Of a DNA stretch of 64,000 bases, positions 40,868 to 52,060 are shown piece after piece (position 1 is the stretch's first letter; the number at the start of each line of letters is the position of its first letter). A program made the translations under genes and the position numbers. The DNA is from Gammaproteobacteria bacterium (GTDB lineage Bacteria; Pseudomonadota; Gammaproteobacteria; Methylococcales; Methylomonadaceae), in contig JAJRUF010000133.1 in NCBI GenBank assembly GCA_024277935.1, positions 1 through 64,000 of the forward strand, in the 5' to 3' direction. The notes below the pieces were generated by a model that was not told the DNA's origin, made no database searches, and was given only the letters and a program-made list of their open reading frames with translations.

Positions 40868-41361
40868 AAACTACCTTGTATGCGTTGTTCCGTTTGTTGA
40901 TAATGTGAATGACACAAACTAATACCCAATGCATCACCGGCATCTTCTTGTAACTCACCCTGTAAACATAATAATATTTTCACCATATGCTGAACTTGTG
41001 ACTTATCAGCCCCCCCCTTACCTACTAATGCTTGCTTCACTTGTCTGGCCGCATATTCAGAAACCGGAAGGCCTGCAACCATAGAGGCACATATAGCCGC
41101 GCCTCTAGCTTGGCCTAGTTTTAAAGCAGAATCTGCATTTTTATGCATAAAGACTTGTTCAATGGCCATTTCAGTCGGTTGGTATAAAGCAATAACCTCT
41201 GTCACACCATCAAATATTTGTTTTAACCGCTCAGGAAATAAATTTGCTTTTACTTTGATGCTACCGCTAGCAATATATCGACTACTCCCTCGGCTAGTTT
41301 CTTCAATAATTCCATAACCCGTTATTCTGGAGCCGGGGTCTATACCTAATATTCTTGTCAC
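40864..41361 (-). CDS. ruvC: Holliday junction resolvase RuvC
   Basis: [46 protein letters not shown] start inferred. Confidence 0.94.
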   Translation of the reverse strand: MTRILGIDPGSRITGYGIIEETSRGSSRYIASGSIKVKANLFPERLKQIFDGVTEVIALYQPTEMAIEQVFMHKNADSALKLGQARGAAICASMVAGLPVSEYAARQVKQALVGKGGADKSQVQHMVKILLCLQGELQEDAGDALGISLCHSHYQQTEQRIQGSL

Positions 41362-41433
41362 TGCTTTATATTTGCCGTACCGACATATTAACCAAAACAC
41401 CCATTATTATACTTCGCCCCTTAATGCCACGAT

Positions 41434-42186
41434 TTACAGCTCTGCAACTTCTGCCATCACTTGTTCTGAAATATCAGCATTTGAATAAACATCTTGTACA
41501 TCATCTAAATCTTCTAAAACATCAATTAAACGCAGCATTTTCTCGGCATTTTTCACATCTAATTCGGTTTTATTTTCAGCATCCATGGTGACTTCTGCGC
41601 TTTCTGGCTCAAAACCTGCGTCGACCATAGCTTGCTTTACTATTAAATAATCTTCAGGGGTTGTTAAAACATCAATAGAACCGTCATCATGGCTTACAAA
41701 ATCATCAGCGCCTGCTTCCATTGCAGCTTCCATTATAGTATCTTCGTCTACAGCATCAGAGTAACTAATAATTCCTACTTTATTAAACATATAAGAAACT
41801 GAACCATCCGTCCCTAAATTCCCCCCTGACTTAGAAAATGCGTGTCTCACTTCAGCAACTGTACGATTTTTATTATCCGTTAAACAATCCACCATAACAG
41901 CAGTTCCACCGGGGCCGTACCCTTCGTATCGGACTTCCTCATAAACAATACCATCCATCGTGCCAGTAGCTTTTTTTATAGTGTTATCTATCGTGTCCCT
42001 TTTCATATTAGCGCCTAGCGCCTTATCAATGGCAGAACGTAAACTAGGGTTACTTGCAGGGTCTCCACCACTCGCTTTTGCTGCAACAGAAATTTCACGA
42101 ATAATTTTAGTAAAAATCTTTCCACGCTTAGCATCTTGAGCACCTTTACGATGCTTAATATTAGCCCACTTACTATGTCCTGCCAT
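41434..42186 (-). CDS. yebC: YebC/PmpR-family regulator
   Basis: [32 protein letters not shown]. Confidence 0.96.
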   Translation of the reverse strand: MAGHSKWANIKHRKGAQDAKRGKIFTKIIREISVAAKASGGDPASNPSLRSAIDKALGANMKRDTIDNTIKKATGTMDGIVYEEVRYEGYGPGGTAVMVDCLTDNKNRTVAEVRHAFSKSGGNLGTDGSVSYMFNKVGIISYSDAVDEDTIMEAAMEAGADDFVSHDDGSIDVLTTPEDYLIVKQAMVDAGFEPESAEVTMDAENKTELDVKNAEKMLRLIDVLEDLDDVQDVYSNADISEQVMAEVAEL

Positions 42187-42231
42187 TTTCCATCTCTCCA
42201 ATTTTTTTAAAACTATGCACGAAAAATTTCT

Positions 42232-42353
42232 GTAGAGCGGACTTCAGTCCGCTATAAACGTGCACTGATTATTCATAAAAGGTACACAAAACAACCTGGG
42301 AATCAGCCAAGCTATTTTGTGCATATTTCATAGCGGACTGAAGTCCGCTCTAC
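42232..42353. repeat. Inverted-repeat-bounded element, family B
   Basis: GTAGAGCGGACTTCAGTCCGCTA...TAGCGGACTGAAGTCCGCTCTAC (23-bp arms). Confidence 0.8.
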
Positions 42354-42357
42354 ATTG

Positions 42358-42999
42358 TTATATCAAATGTGGTAAAACAGCCATTAATGATGTTTCTTTA
42401 ACAAACACATCAGCCTGTTGAACAACGATTTCTCTTTGTATAACACCACCGAAACCAATTACTTTAGCCCCTGCATTTTTTGCTTCTAAGTCTGTTTTAC
42501 CATCACCAACCATTGCCATCATCAGGTTTTCTGCTTTTATTTGCTTACAAATAATCGCTTTTCCACCATTTTTGGCAAGTGGTGATTGTTGGTCAAACGC
42601 TTTATATGACCCATCTTGATTAAACAAAACATCAACTGCATGTACCTTGTCAGCAGATAAACCCAGTTTCTTAGCTAAAGGTAATATTGCCTGACGGATA
42701 CCACCACTAATAATATGAACTTGTTTTCCCTGAGTTAATAGAGTGCTAAAAACCTGTTCCACACCTTCAACTATTTCGGCAATATACAAATCAGCCAGCC
42801 AACTTATTTGTGCTTTGTCAGGTTTAATTAAGGCTAAACGTTTGCCATAAACCTCTTCTAAAGCCAGTTCACCATTCATGGCAGCATTTGTTAATGCTAC
42901 CAGTTGAGCATATAAACCAGAATCACGTCCTAACTCATCAATACCTTCAATTTTGCTTAAGGTACTGTCACAGTCAAAGCAGATGATGTCAAAACTCAT
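42358..42999 (-). CDS. HAD-family phosphoserine phosphatase-like
   Basis: ICFDCDSTLSKIEGIDEL; HIISGGIRQAILPLA; MVGDGKTDLEA; overlaps serA start. Confidence 0.85.
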   Translation of the reverse strand: MSFDIICFDCDSTLSKIEGIDELGRDSGLYAQLVALTNAAMNGELALEEVYGKRLALIKPDKAQISWLADLYIAEIVEGVEQVFSTLLTQGKQVHIISGGIRQAILPLAKKLGLSADKVHAVDVLFNQDGSYKAFDQQSPLAKNGGKAIICKQIKAENLMMAMVGDGKTDLEAKNAGAKVIGFGGVIQREIVVQQADVFVKETSLMAVLPHLI

Positions 43000-44582
43000 A
43001 AATTAATTTGAATAGCGCAATTAACAAATGAAAGATCGGTTACTTTTTCTAAAATATCAGCCGGTAAAGGGCTGGAAACACTAATCACAGCCATTGCTTT
43101 ATCACTAGCATCAGGTACGCCTACCTGCATTCTTGAAATATTAATATTAGCTTCACCAAGAATAGTACTAATAGCAGAAATCACACCCGGTTTATCATTA
43201 TGTTCTGTCACTAATAAAGTGCCTTCAGGGACTACTTCAATTTCAAACTGATTAACATTAACAATACGTGGGTCACGGTCACCTAATAATGTACCAACCA
43301 CTGAAACTGTTTTATCCGCACAAATAGCAACTAATTTAACTAAAGACACATACCCTTCAGACTCTTCAGTTTTAGACTCTACTAAAGAAATACCTTGTTT
43401 TTTAGCTATATTCTCAGCATTAACACTATTAACAGGTGTTGACATTTGACCGGCCAGAATACCAACCAGTGCTTCAACTGAAACAGGTCTGACTTCTGCT
43501 TCTGCTGCTTCACCAAACAAAGAGACTTCCAAGGTTTTAATCGACTCGCCTGCTAAATCAACCAACATTTTCCCCATTACATTGGCCAGCATCATAAATG
43601 GGCGTGATTTTTTCAATGCTTCAGCAGAAATCTTGGTTGACAGGTTTAAAGCATTAATTGCTTCACCCGTTTTTAAATAAGTAACCGCTTGTATTGCAAT
43701 TTCGACACTCACAGCCACTTGTGCTTCGCGAGTTGAAGCACCAAGGTGTGGTGTAAAGGTTATATTATCTAGTTCAAATAATGGAGAATCTTTAGGTGGC
43801 TCCTGTTCATACACATCTAATGCTGCTTTAGCTATTTCGCCATTTTTAAGAGCTTCATATAAAGCCGCTTCATCCACTAAGCCACCACGCGCACAGTTAA
43901 TTAACATGGCTGTTTTCTTCATCATTTTTAATTGATCAGCACCGATAATTCCGCGTGTTTTTTCAATCATAGGACAATGTAATGTTAAGTAATCAGCTTC
44001 TTTAACTAAAGTATCCAGGTCAACTGGTTGAGCCCCATATTGATCAAAAATTTCTTCTGCCACGAAAGGGTCATAGGCAATAACGCGCATACCTAAACCA
44101 CAAGCACGTTTTGCAGCCAATCGACCAATCGTTCCAAAGCCTAAAATAGCAAAAGTTTTATGATTAATTTCTGCGCCCACTAATTGAGACCGCTCCCATT
44201 TACCAGCACGAACCGATGCACTTGCTTCTGGCAGGTTACGACTTAAGGAAAACATATGTGCTATTGCTAACTCAGCCGTTGTTGTCGCATTAGCATCAGG
44301 TGTATTCATAACGATAACACCTTGCTCAGTTGCAGCAGGAATATCGACATTATCAACACCAATACCTGCACGCCCCACAACTTTTAGCTTAGTTGCTGCT
44401 TGTAAGACCCTTTTTGTCACTTTAGTATCACTACGGATTAACAAGGCATCATAATCACCAATAATCTCACACAACTGATCTTCGTTCATCCCTACTTGAA
44501 TATGAACCTGAATACCAGATTGTTCATTTAAATAGTTAATACCGTCGTCAGCCAATTTGTCAGAAACAAGAATCTTTTTCAT
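42996..44582 (-). CDS. serA: D-3-phosphoglycerate dehydrogenase
   Basis: KVVGRAGIGVDNVDIPAATEQGVIVMNTPDANA; ILGFGTIGRLAA; C-terminal ACT domain. Confidence 0.95.
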   Translation of the reverse strand: MKKILVSDKLADDGINYLNEQSGIQVHIQVGMNEDQLCEIIGDYDALLIRSDTKVTKRVLQAATKLKVVGRAGIGVDNVDIPAATEQGVIVMNTPDANATTTAELAIAHMFSLSRNLPEASASVRAGKWERSQLVGAEINHKTFAILGFGTIGRLAAKRACGLGMRVIAYDPFVAEEIFDQYGAQPVDLDTLVKEADYLTLHCPMIEKTRGIIGADQLKMMKKTAMLINCARGGLVDEAALYEALKNGEIAKAALDVYEQEPPKDSPLFELDNITFTPHLGASTREAQVAVSVEIAIQAVTYLKTGEAINALNLSTKISAEALKKSRPFMMLANVMGKMLVDLAGESIKTLEVSLFGEAAEAEVRPVSVEALVGILAGQMSTPVNSVNAENIAKKQGISLVESKTEESEGYVSLVKLVAICADKTVSVVGTLLGDRDPRIVNVNQFEIEVVPEGTLLVTEHNDKPGVISAISTILGEANINISRMQVGVPDASDKAMAVISVSSPLPADILEKVTDLSFVNCAIQINL

Positions 44583-44690
44583 GTTTTATAGAGTAGTTAA
44601 AGGTTTGTAAAATAAACCGTATAGTTTATCAGCTTTAGCTAAATTCTAATAATCAAACAAGAAAAAACCAAGCCTTTTTATAGCGTAATT

Positions 44691-45152
44691 TTATTTACCC
44701 CAAGGCATAATAGGTACTGTTGATATACTGTTTGCAGGGGCTCCATCAATAAGTTTTCGGCTAATAGCAACATAAATTAAAGTTTTTCGTTTTTTATCAA
44801 ATAACCTTGTTACTCGCGTTTGTTTAAAAAACAGAGAAGTATCACTACTAAATGCCGTTTCTTGCTCAGGTAGTTTCTCAGTGATCGTAATGGGACCCAC
44901 CTGACGACAGGCAATTGACAACTGCGAAGGATCTTCCGCCAGCCCAAAAGCACCTTTTATCCCACCTTTTTTAGCCTGACTAATATGGCAACTAACCCCT
45001 TGCACCTTTGGATCATCAAATGCTTGAACACAAACCTTATGATTTGCACCAATTAACTTCCAGGATGTAGTGATACAAGCGATAGTTTCAGCCTGGACAT
45101 TATTAATAATAATACCAATCCATAATAAATTTAGTAAAATTAGTTTTTTCAT
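44691..45152 (-). CDS. creA: CreA-family protein
   Basis: Signal peptide; VQAFDDPKVQGVSCHISQAKKGGIKGAFGLAEDPS. Confidence 0.88.
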   Translation of the reverse strand: MKKLILLNLLWIGIIINNVQAETIACITTSWKLIGANHKVCVQAFDDPKVQGVSCHISQAKKGGIKGAFGLAEDPSQLSIACRQVGPITITEKLPEQETAFSSDTSLFFKQTRVTRLFDKKRKTLIYVAISRKLIDGAPANSISTVPIMPWGK

Positions 45153-45181
45153 TTTAGTTTAAACCGTTAATTTAATAAGTT

Positions 45182-45342
45182 AGGAACATGCATGAAACAA
45201 CTTACCGATTTCTAACTTGTCTTTTTGCTTCAGGTGAAATGCTCTCATTCGTTGCGTAGCCAGCTATGCGCCTCATGAGATCATTTCACCTGAAACAAAA
45301 ATCCTACGTTATAATTTCGGGAAGTTATTCCATACCCGTTCT
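45182..45342. mobile_element. MITE-like element, family D
   Basis: AGGAACATGCATGAAACAACTTACC...GGAAGTTATTCCATACCCGTTCT; inverted copy of 4286-4447. Confidence 0.8.
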
Positions 45343-45359
45343 TGTTGCTTGTATACCAG

Positions 45360-45827
45360 CTAACCTCGACCCCGATACGATGGTACGCCTTGCTCAGGAA
45401 CCCAAACACCTTTAGGTATTTCACCTTGAGCAAAAAATACATCAATAGGAATGCCTCCTCGGGGATACCAATAGCCACCAATCCGCAACCATTTTGGGGC
45501 AATTTCCTGTATTAATCTACGCCCAATACTTACAGTGCAATCTTCATGAAAAGCACCATGACTCCTAAACGCACCCAAAAAAAGTTTTAATGATTTACTT
45601 TCAACTAAATGAGCTGATGGAATGTAATCAATCACTAAATGTGCAAAATCTGGCTGTCCAGTAATAGGGCATAGTGAAGTAAATTCTGGTGCTACAAATC
45701 GCACCATATAATCAACTTCAGCTTGAGGGTTTTTTACACTTTCTAATATTGCCTGCTCTGGAGTTTCCGGTAGTTCCGTTTTACCCCCTAGCTGTTGAAG
45801 ATCTTGATAAATAATGCTATCACTCAT
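45360..45827 (-). CDS. queF: NADPH-dependent 7-cyano-7-deazaguanine reductase
   Basis: [49 protein letters not shown]. Confidence 0.95.
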   Translation of the reverse strand: MSDSIIYQDLQQLGGKTELPETPEQAILESVKNPQAEVDYMVRFVAPEFTSLCPITGQPDFAHLVIDYIPSAHLVESKSLKLFLGAFRSHGAFHEDCTVSIGRRLIQEIAPKWLRIGGYWYPRGGIPIDVFFAQGEIPKGVWVPEQGVPSYRGRG

Positions 45828-45836
45828 TTAATTAAC

Positions 45837-47165
45837 CTATAAAAATGTAAAAATTCTTGTACTGCTGTTAATGCGATAACAAGCTTCCTTATTAATACTA
45901 AAGTATTCCTCACTGACCCATAAATCTGCTACTGCCGCTAACTGGTCATCTAAATAAATTAAAGGAATCATACTCCTTTGCCAGGGTGGAATACCTTTTT
46001 CTTGATATAAGTTCTTTAGCGTATGATGCCCTTTTCTTCCCGGTAACCTTATTTTCTCAGTACCCTGGCGAAATTTAACCACAACTTTAGCATTGTCCCA
46101 GCATTTTTTAGAAATCCCCTGCTCAGAATCAGTAATAAACAAATTTGAACCATTCGCAAGATTTATTCGCCTATTATTATCAGGCCAAGATTGTTCTGTA
46201 AGTACTGGGTTAAAATTAATATCTTGTAAACAGAATAATTTATTTCTATAACGCCTAATACTGTACCCTTGCCCCTTAATTTCAGGATTTTTTGATTCCG
46301 AAGCATTTATTACTTGATTAAAAATGCTGTCAACAAATTTTTCTGCTGGCATTCTTAATTGATTAACTTTAAACCACTGCCTGATTAGCAAAGTTTGTTT
46401 ATGTTTATCAAGTTTTAACAATAGATTAATATCAAGTGTTTGAGTTACTTCATCCGCTATTTGCTTATATAAATTTACCGCCAAATCATCTAACTGAAAA
46501 TGAGCATTAGCACAATGCCTAGCTGAACGCGCTACTGTTCTATCAAGTGCAGGCCATTTTTGCTTTAATTTAGGTATTATTTGATTACGCAAAAAATTAC
46601 GATCAAAATCATCACGTTTATTACTTGGATCTTCAATCCAAGATAATTGATTTGTTATTGCATAATTATCAATATTTTGCTTAGAAATATCTAATAGTGG
46701 CCGATACATATAGCCTTTACCAAAGGCTATATGTATCGGCATTCCAGAAAGACCTTGCACACCAGCCCCTCTAAAAAGCTGCAACAATACTGTTTCCATT
46801 TGGTCCTCTCGATGCTGTGCCAGTAAAACCACATCATTCTGACCTAATAGAGCTTTCAGAGCCTGATAACGGGCATCTCTGGCCAACTCTTCTAAACTTT
46901 TACGACTAGATTTATCTACCTCTACTTTAATACTCCGGAAGCGTACACCTAAAGTTAAAGCGACCACCTGACAGTGCTCTGCCCATGCATCAGCTTCATC
47001 TTGTAAACCATGATTTACATAAACAGCCGTTACTTTGTGCTTTAACTGAGGATTATGGGAAATAAGGTGTAATAAAACATGAGAATCTACTCCACCACTA
47101 TAAGCAATAAAAATCTTATTAGGGTTTAAGGCTAGTAATGCAGTAAAACATTTTGAGTTTGGCAT
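45837..47165 (-). CDS. tilS: tRNA(Ile)-lysidine synthase
   Basis: IAYSGGVDSHVLLHLI; LAQHREDQMETVLLQLFRGAGVQGLSGM. Confidence 0.94.
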   Translation of the reverse strand: MPNSKCFTALLALNPNKIFIAYSGGVDSHVLLHLISHNPQLKHKVTAVYVNHGLQDEADAWAEHCQVVALTLGVRFRSIKVEVDKSSRKSLEELARDARYQALKALLGQNDVVLLAQHREDQMETVLLQLFRGAGVQGLSGMPIHIAFGKGYMYRPLLDISKQNIDNYAITNQLSWIEDPSNKRDDFDRNFLRNQIIPKLKQKWPALDRTVARSARHCANAHFQLDDLAVNLYKQIADEVTQTLDINLLLKLDKHKQTLLIRQWFKVNQLRMPAEKFVDSIFNQVINASESKNPEIKGQGYSIRRYRNKLFCLQDINFNPVLTEQSWPDNNRRINLANGSNLFITDSEQGISKKCWDNAKVVVKFRQGTEKIRLPGRKGHHTLKNLYQEKGIPPWQRSMIPLIYLDDQLAAVADLWVSEEYFSINKEACYRINSSTRIFTFL

Positions 47166-47173
47166 ATTAAACG

Positions 47174-47201
47174 AAAAAGACCGACAAAAGTCGGCCTTTT
47201 T
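47174..47201 (-). terminator. Rho-independent, possibly bidirectional terminator
   Basis: AAAAAGACCGAC-AAAA-GTCGGCCTTTTT between accA and tilS. Confidence 0.75.
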
Positions 47202-47222
47202 AAAACAAGAAAAAATTACAAG

Positions 47223-48191
47223 CTACTTGGTTATTTCTTCAGAAAAAGATCCATACCGCATAATACGTTGATAACGCTCATTAACCAGGTCGTCCATACC
47301 AATCTTTTTCAACTCATCCAAATGCCTAATTAAAGTTTCTCTTAAGCTTAAAGCTGTTTTCTGATAATCCCGATGTCCACCACCTACTGGCTCACGAACA
47401 ACCTCATCTAAAAACCCCTGCTCACGTACTCTATCAGATGTTATCCCCATTGCCTCAGCTGCCAGCTTGGATTTATCAGCACTTTTCCATAAAATAGAAG
47501 CACACCCTTCAGGTGAAATAACCGCATAAGTACTGTATTCCAACATAATAAGCCTATCGCCTACACCAATCGCTAAAGCACCACCAGATCCACCTTCACC
47601 AATCACCACACAAATAACTTGCGTTCTTAGCCTGGACATTTCAAAAAGATTCTTTGCAATAGCTTCACTTTGCCCCCTCTCCTCTGCACCAATTCCAGGA
47701 TATGCCCCCGGTGTGTCGATAAGACATATAACAGGTAATGAAAACCGTTCTGCCATTTTCATAATTCGAAGAGCTTTTCGATAACCTTCTGGGCGTGGCA
47801 TACCAAAGTTACGTCGTATCTTTTCTTTAGTATCTCGACCTTTTTGGTGTCCGATAACAATAATAGGTTGCCCTTCTAGTTTAGCTAAGCCACAAACCAA
47901 AGCAGGGTCATCAGCATACGCTCGATCACCATGTAATTCATGGAAATCTGTAAACATATACTCAATAAAATCCAGCGTATAAGGGCGCTCTGGGTGACGT
48001 GATAATTGAGAAATCTGCCAATCAGATAAATCAGCGAAAATTGAGGCCGTTAAACTCTCACTTTTTTCCTCAAGTTGTTTAAGCGTATCGGAAATATTAA
48101 TATCATTATCAAACTCCACTTTGCGGAGTTCTTCAATCTTCGCTTCTAACTCAGCGATAGGTTGTTCAAAGTCTAGAAATTTTAGATCCAT
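47223..48191 (-). CDS. accA: Acetyl-CoA carboxylase carboxyltransferase subunit alpha
   Basis: [69 protein letters not shown]. Confidence 0.97.
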   Translation of the reverse strand: MDLKFLDFEQPIAELEAKIEELRKVEFDNDINISDTLKQLEEKSESLTASIFADLSDWQISQLSRHPERPYTLDFIEYMFTDFHELHGDRAYADDPALVCGLAKLEGQPIIVIGHQKGRDTKEKIRRNFGMPRPEGYRKALRIMKMAERFSLPVICLIDTPGAYPGIGAEERGQSEAIAKNLFEMSRLRTQVICVVIGEGGSGGALAIGVGDRLIMLEYSTYAVISPEGCASILWKSADKSKLAAEAMGITSDRVREQGFLDEVVREPVGGGHRDYQKTALSLRETLIRHLDELKKIGMDDLVNERYQRIMRYGSFSEEITK

Positions 48192-48627
48192 AAATGCCTG
48201 AGAGATAAATTTAATATAATTGACTAATTTTATAGAAAATCTAAAAATAATTCTCAATAATTTATCAAAATTACGATTTTTTACTGATTTTAATAAAACA
48301 GGGATAAAGTTTTATCTTTATTACCTAGGTTAAATAGCTATATTTTATAAAACATCCAATTTTCAACCCATCTAAAATAGCTAAACAAATAGGATTAAAA
48401 CCAGCCCACCCATTTATCAAAAATAATACTGACAAATTTGTCATTCCGTACTAATTCTCTCAAGTTCGATGTAATAGTCCCAACAGCTTAGTTCAGAACT
48501 AAGTATTTAATTGTCAGGTAACTATCTTTATTCTAACTTTTGAAAGTGAGGTTTTTGCCTCTCTTTCAAAAATATCTACATGATGATATTAACAATCCAC
48601 AATCTGTAAGTTGTAGGGCAGGCTTTA

Positions 48628-49722
48628 TTACTTATACTCAGCCGATTGAGCAATACTCTCTAATTTATTTAACACTTCCATACTGGCACTTTCCATCTTT
48701 TCTAAAGCAGATAAAGCCGCTGTTTTATTTTCATTGTTCATACACTCTATAGCATTAACACCACTTTGGTGAACCATCTGGTGAGGAGCTTCTAACTCCC
48801 TAAAGCCACCTAATGAAGAAAATAAATCTTTACCATCACCTTGGTAGTACCATTTGCCCAAGCGACAATCCAGGTGGCTGGCAAAATCATTCTTGGTTTT
48901 AGTTGAAACACCCATAATAACTTTATAAATTTCCATTTTATAAATAAGGTGGTCAAGCTTAACAACCTCAATAAAACTACGTAAAGAACTCCCTGAAATA
49001 ACCGTTTGCATTTCTGTTGACAGGGCAACCAATTGATCCATTTTACTGGATGCATCACTACCCATCTCACTAAAATTACTTGAATCAGCAGCAACTTCAT
49101 CCATTTGCTGTTTTGCATTAGACGTTTCAACTCTAATAGTATTAACAAGGCTTTCAATATCTATTGTTGCATCATTAGTTCTTTTTGCCAAAGTCCTCAC
49201 TTCATCCGCAACGACAGCAAAACCTCTGCCCTGCTCACCTGCTCTAGCAGCTTCAATCGCAGCATTTAACGCCAGTAAATTAGTTTGATCGGAGATATTT
49301 TTAATTAAATTAATAATACCCTCAATATCTCCTGCACTTTTATTTAAGCCTTCTACTGTTTTAGCCGTGGCTTGTGTCTCTGATGCCATGCTTGAAAGTG
49401 AAGATGATATCGTTGCAACCACTTGATGAGTATCCGTTAAAACAACGGCTGTATTAGATGCATTGTCTCGTTCGGTTGCCATTACAGTGGCTAACGATGC
49501 CAGAGAACTTTGCATGGCAATCATTGAACCACCAAATTCTTGAAATAATTGAAACAAGCCTCGATAAAAAGCATCCGAATTATCAGTTGTACTTATTTGC
49601 TGCTCTAATTGTTGCTTTTCAAGCCTTATCCCTTCCATTTCACTTTTAAGGTTTTGATTTTCACCTTTTAACTTTGCGATTTCATTTTCTGCATCAATTA
49701 TTTTTTGTTTATTAAAAAACAT
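48628..49722 (-). CDS. Soluble methyl-accepting chemotaxis protein with C-terminal CZB domain
   Basis: MCP hairpin [43 protein letters not shown]-like [16 protein letters not shown]...[17 protein letters not shown]...PHQMVH; no obvious TM. Confidence 0.88.
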   Translation of the reverse strand: MFFNKQKIIDAENEIAKLKGENQNLKSEMEGIRLEKQQLEQQISTTDNSDAFYRGLFQLFQEFGGSMIAMQSSLASLATVMATERDNASNTAVVLTDTHQVVATISSSLSSMASETQATAKTVEGLNKSAGDIEGIINLIKNISDQTNLLALNAAIEAARAGEQGRGFAVVADEVRTLAKRTNDATIDIESLVNTIRVETSNAKQQMDEVAADSSNFSEMGSDASSKMDQLVALSTEMQTVISGSSLRSFIEVVKLDHLIYKMEIYKVIMGVSTKTKNDFASHLDCRLGKWYYQGDGKDLFSSLGGFRELEAPHQMVHQSGVNAIECMNNENKTAALSALEKMESASMEVLNKLESIAQSAEYK

Positions 49723-49778
49723 TAGATCTCACTTTTTATATTAATTACTTAAGTAGGTAACTATATTTACTCTAACAT

Positions 49779-49839
49779 TTGGAAGTGAGGCTTTAGCCTT
49801 GCCTGAACCTTGCTTGCGAGGCTAAAGCCTCACTTCCAA
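49779..49839. repeat. Palindromic repeat, family C
   Basis: TTGGAAGTGAGGCTTTAGCCTTGCC...GCGAGGCTAAAGCCTCACTTCCAA. Confidence 0.75.
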
Positions 49840-50012
49840 AAATGTTTTAATCAAATTGTTAGGATAATTTTAAACACTTACTTATGCTTAGCTCTAAACT
49901 AAACTATGGTCATATTAAATATAGCCTATGTTTTAATTTTTAACATAAAAAAACTATATTTGTTGTTAGGTGGCTAAGCATTCCGTAGAGATAGGACATG
50001 CTTTTAAGGTAG

Positions 50013-51326
50013 CTAAAACTTTTTTCTTTCCTTATCATCTAATTCTTTCAAATGCTGTAACTTTTGAGAAATTTTGATTTCCAAACCTCGTTGAACAGGG
50101 TGATAATACTGCCTTCCTGCAAACTCATTAGGAAAGTAATTTTCACCGGCTGCATAAGCTTCAGGTTCATTATGTGCATAACGGTACTGCTTTTTATAGC
50201 CTAACGATTTCATAAGTTTAGTCGGTGCATTTCTTAAATGAATAGGCACACCCAAACTAGCACTTTGCCTTACATCACTCATTGCTTGGTTATAAGCCAT
50301 ATAAACCGCATTGCTTTTAGGCGCACAAGCTAAATAAATAACCGCTTGGGCTAATGCCAGTTCACCTTCTGGGCTACCTAAGCGTTCTTGAGCTTCCCAG
50401 GCATTAATGGTAATTTCTAAGGCTCTGGGGTCAGCATTTCCAATATCTTCTGATGCCATTCTAACAATTCTTCGTGCCAAATAAGCCAAGTCACAACCTC
50501 CATCAATCATTCTACATAACCAGTATAAAGAGGCATCAGGCGAACTCCCCCTAACCGATTTATGTAATGCTGATATTTGGTTATAAAACTCTTCACCTTG
50601 CTTATCAAACCGCCTAACGCCACCCGAAAGCACTTCGGTTGCAATTTCTTCAGTAATTTCATGACTAGATTTTGCAGCAGCAAGTTCGACAGCAATTTCT
50701 AATAAATTAAGTAACCTCCGCGCATCGCCATCGGCTGTACTCGCAAATTGTTGTTTTAAGTCTTCCGATATTTTAATACCTAAACTAGCAAGACCTTTAT
50801 CTTTATCCTGCAAAGCTTGGTTTAATACTTCAACCAAGTCATCTTGAGTTAATGCGTTAAGCACATAAACTCTTGCTCTCGATAATAAAGCATTATTAAG
50901 TGCAAAAGAGGGATTCTCTGTTGTTGCACCAATAAAATAAAAAGTACCATCTTCAACATGTGGCAAAAAAGCATCTTGCTGGGATTTATTGAAGCGATGA
51001 ACCTCATCTACAAATAAAACCGTCCGTTTATTATGTTGTAATTGGGTTTTCTTAGCGTCAGCAACAGCAGTTCGAATTTCTTTGACACCGGCTAAAACAG
51101 CAGAGATTGATATAAACTCAGCTTCAGAATGCTTTGCTATCATTCTTGCTAAAGTCGTTTTTCCTGTACCTGGGGGTCCCCAAAAAATCATTGAATGTAA
51201 GCATCCAGCAACTACGGCTTCATACAACGGTTTTCCAGGCTTTAAAATATGCTTTTGCCCTATATAATCGTCCACTATAACAGGCCTCATTCGGTCTGCT
51301 AAAGGCTTACTAAAGTCATCAAACAT
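50013..51326 (-). CDS. rarA: Replication-associated recombination protein A
   Basis: LADRMRPVIVDDYIGQKHIL; FWGPPGTGKTTLARMIA; FVDEVHRFNKSQQDAFLP. Confidence 0.95.
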   Translation of the reverse strand: MFDDFSKPLADRMRPVIVDDYIGQKHILKPGKPLYEAVVAGCLHSMIFWGPPGTGKTTLARMIAKHSEAEFISISAVLAGVKEIRTAVADAKKTQLQHNKRTVLFVDEVHRFNKSQQDAFLPHVEDGTFYFIGATTENPSFALNNALLSRARVYVLNALTQDDLVEVLNQALQDKDKGLASLGIKISEDLKQQFASTADGDARRLLNLLEIAVELAAAKSSHEITEEIATEVLSGGVRRFDKQGEEFYNQISALHKSVRGSSPDASLYWLCRMIDGGCDLAYLARRIVRMASEDIGNADPRALEITINAWEAQERLGSPEGELALAQAVIYLACAPKSNAVYMAYNQAMSDVRQSASLGVPIHLRNAPTKLMKSLGYKKQYRYAHNEPEAYAAGENYFPNEFAGRQYYHPVQRGLEIKISQKLQHLKELDDKERKKF

Positions 51327-51356
51327 ATTTATTAGCTCATTAATATTTTTTGAAAA

Positions 51357-51986
51357 TCAATTTTCAAAAACATCAACACCTTCAGGTGCTTTAAACTCAA
51401 AAATTGATGTTTCTAATACAGGATTCACCTTTACCTTGGTAAAATAAATTCTTGTTAGTTGGCCAAAATTATCGCTTAACTCCATTCCCCCTAAAATGCC
51501 ATTATCAAGCCCTAAAAGAATATATTTAAAGCTACTATCTTCATTTTTTGGCGACAATTTTACCCACTGCAAACCTTCATCAATACCTTGTTGCTGAAGA
51601 ATAAAGTTTTCTTCCAGTTCAATCTCACCACTTAGCAATAAAGCAGGAGTTGAACCTAATGAATCATCTATTTTCTTTATTGTTACTTGTTCTAAATCCG
51701 CATCATAAAACCAAACTTTTCCATTACTGGAGACAATTTCCTGAATATAAGGTTTTTTATAGCTCCAACGAAATTTCCCAGGACGACTTAAATAAAACTC
51801 ACCTTCACTGGTTTGCTCTGGGTAGCCCTGTTCATTTAAAACGACTTGTTTGAAATCAGCTGTTAAGGTGGTTGTAGAGGCTAAAAATGACTTTAATTGT
51901 TCGATAGGTTTTGGTGCTGCATTAGCCGTTATTGACGCGATTAAAAAGGCAATAAATGTGAATTGTTTTATTATTTTTTGTGGCAT
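51357..51986 (-). CDS. lolA: Outer-membrane lipoprotein carrier protein LolA
   Basis: Signal peptide; TSEGEFYLSRPGKFRWSYKKPYIQEIVSSNGKVWFYDADLEQVTIKK. Confidence 0.93.
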   Translation of the reverse strand: MPQKIIKQFTFIAFLIASITANAAPKPIEQLKSFLASTTTLTADFKQVVLNEQGYPEQTSEGEFYLSRPGKFRWSYKKPYIQEIVSSNGKVWFYDADLEQVTIKKIDDSLGSTPALLLSGEIELEENFILQQQGIDEGLQWVKLSPKNEDSSFKYILLGLDNGILGGMELSDNFGQLTRIYFTKVKVNPVLETSIFEFKAPEGVDVFEN

Positions 51987-52060
51987 ATTTATAAATTAGA
52001 ATAAGGTAAAAAATGGCTAATAAAATTGGAAAAAACAAATAAGCTGTGTTTTGCATTCAC

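Noticed and set aside
45281-45502. 73-aa minus-strand ORF
   Set aside because: Overlaps queF in another frame and the family D element; spurious.
48810-49157. 115-aa ORF inside the chemoreceptor gene
   Set aside because: Alternative frame of a strongly supported CDS.
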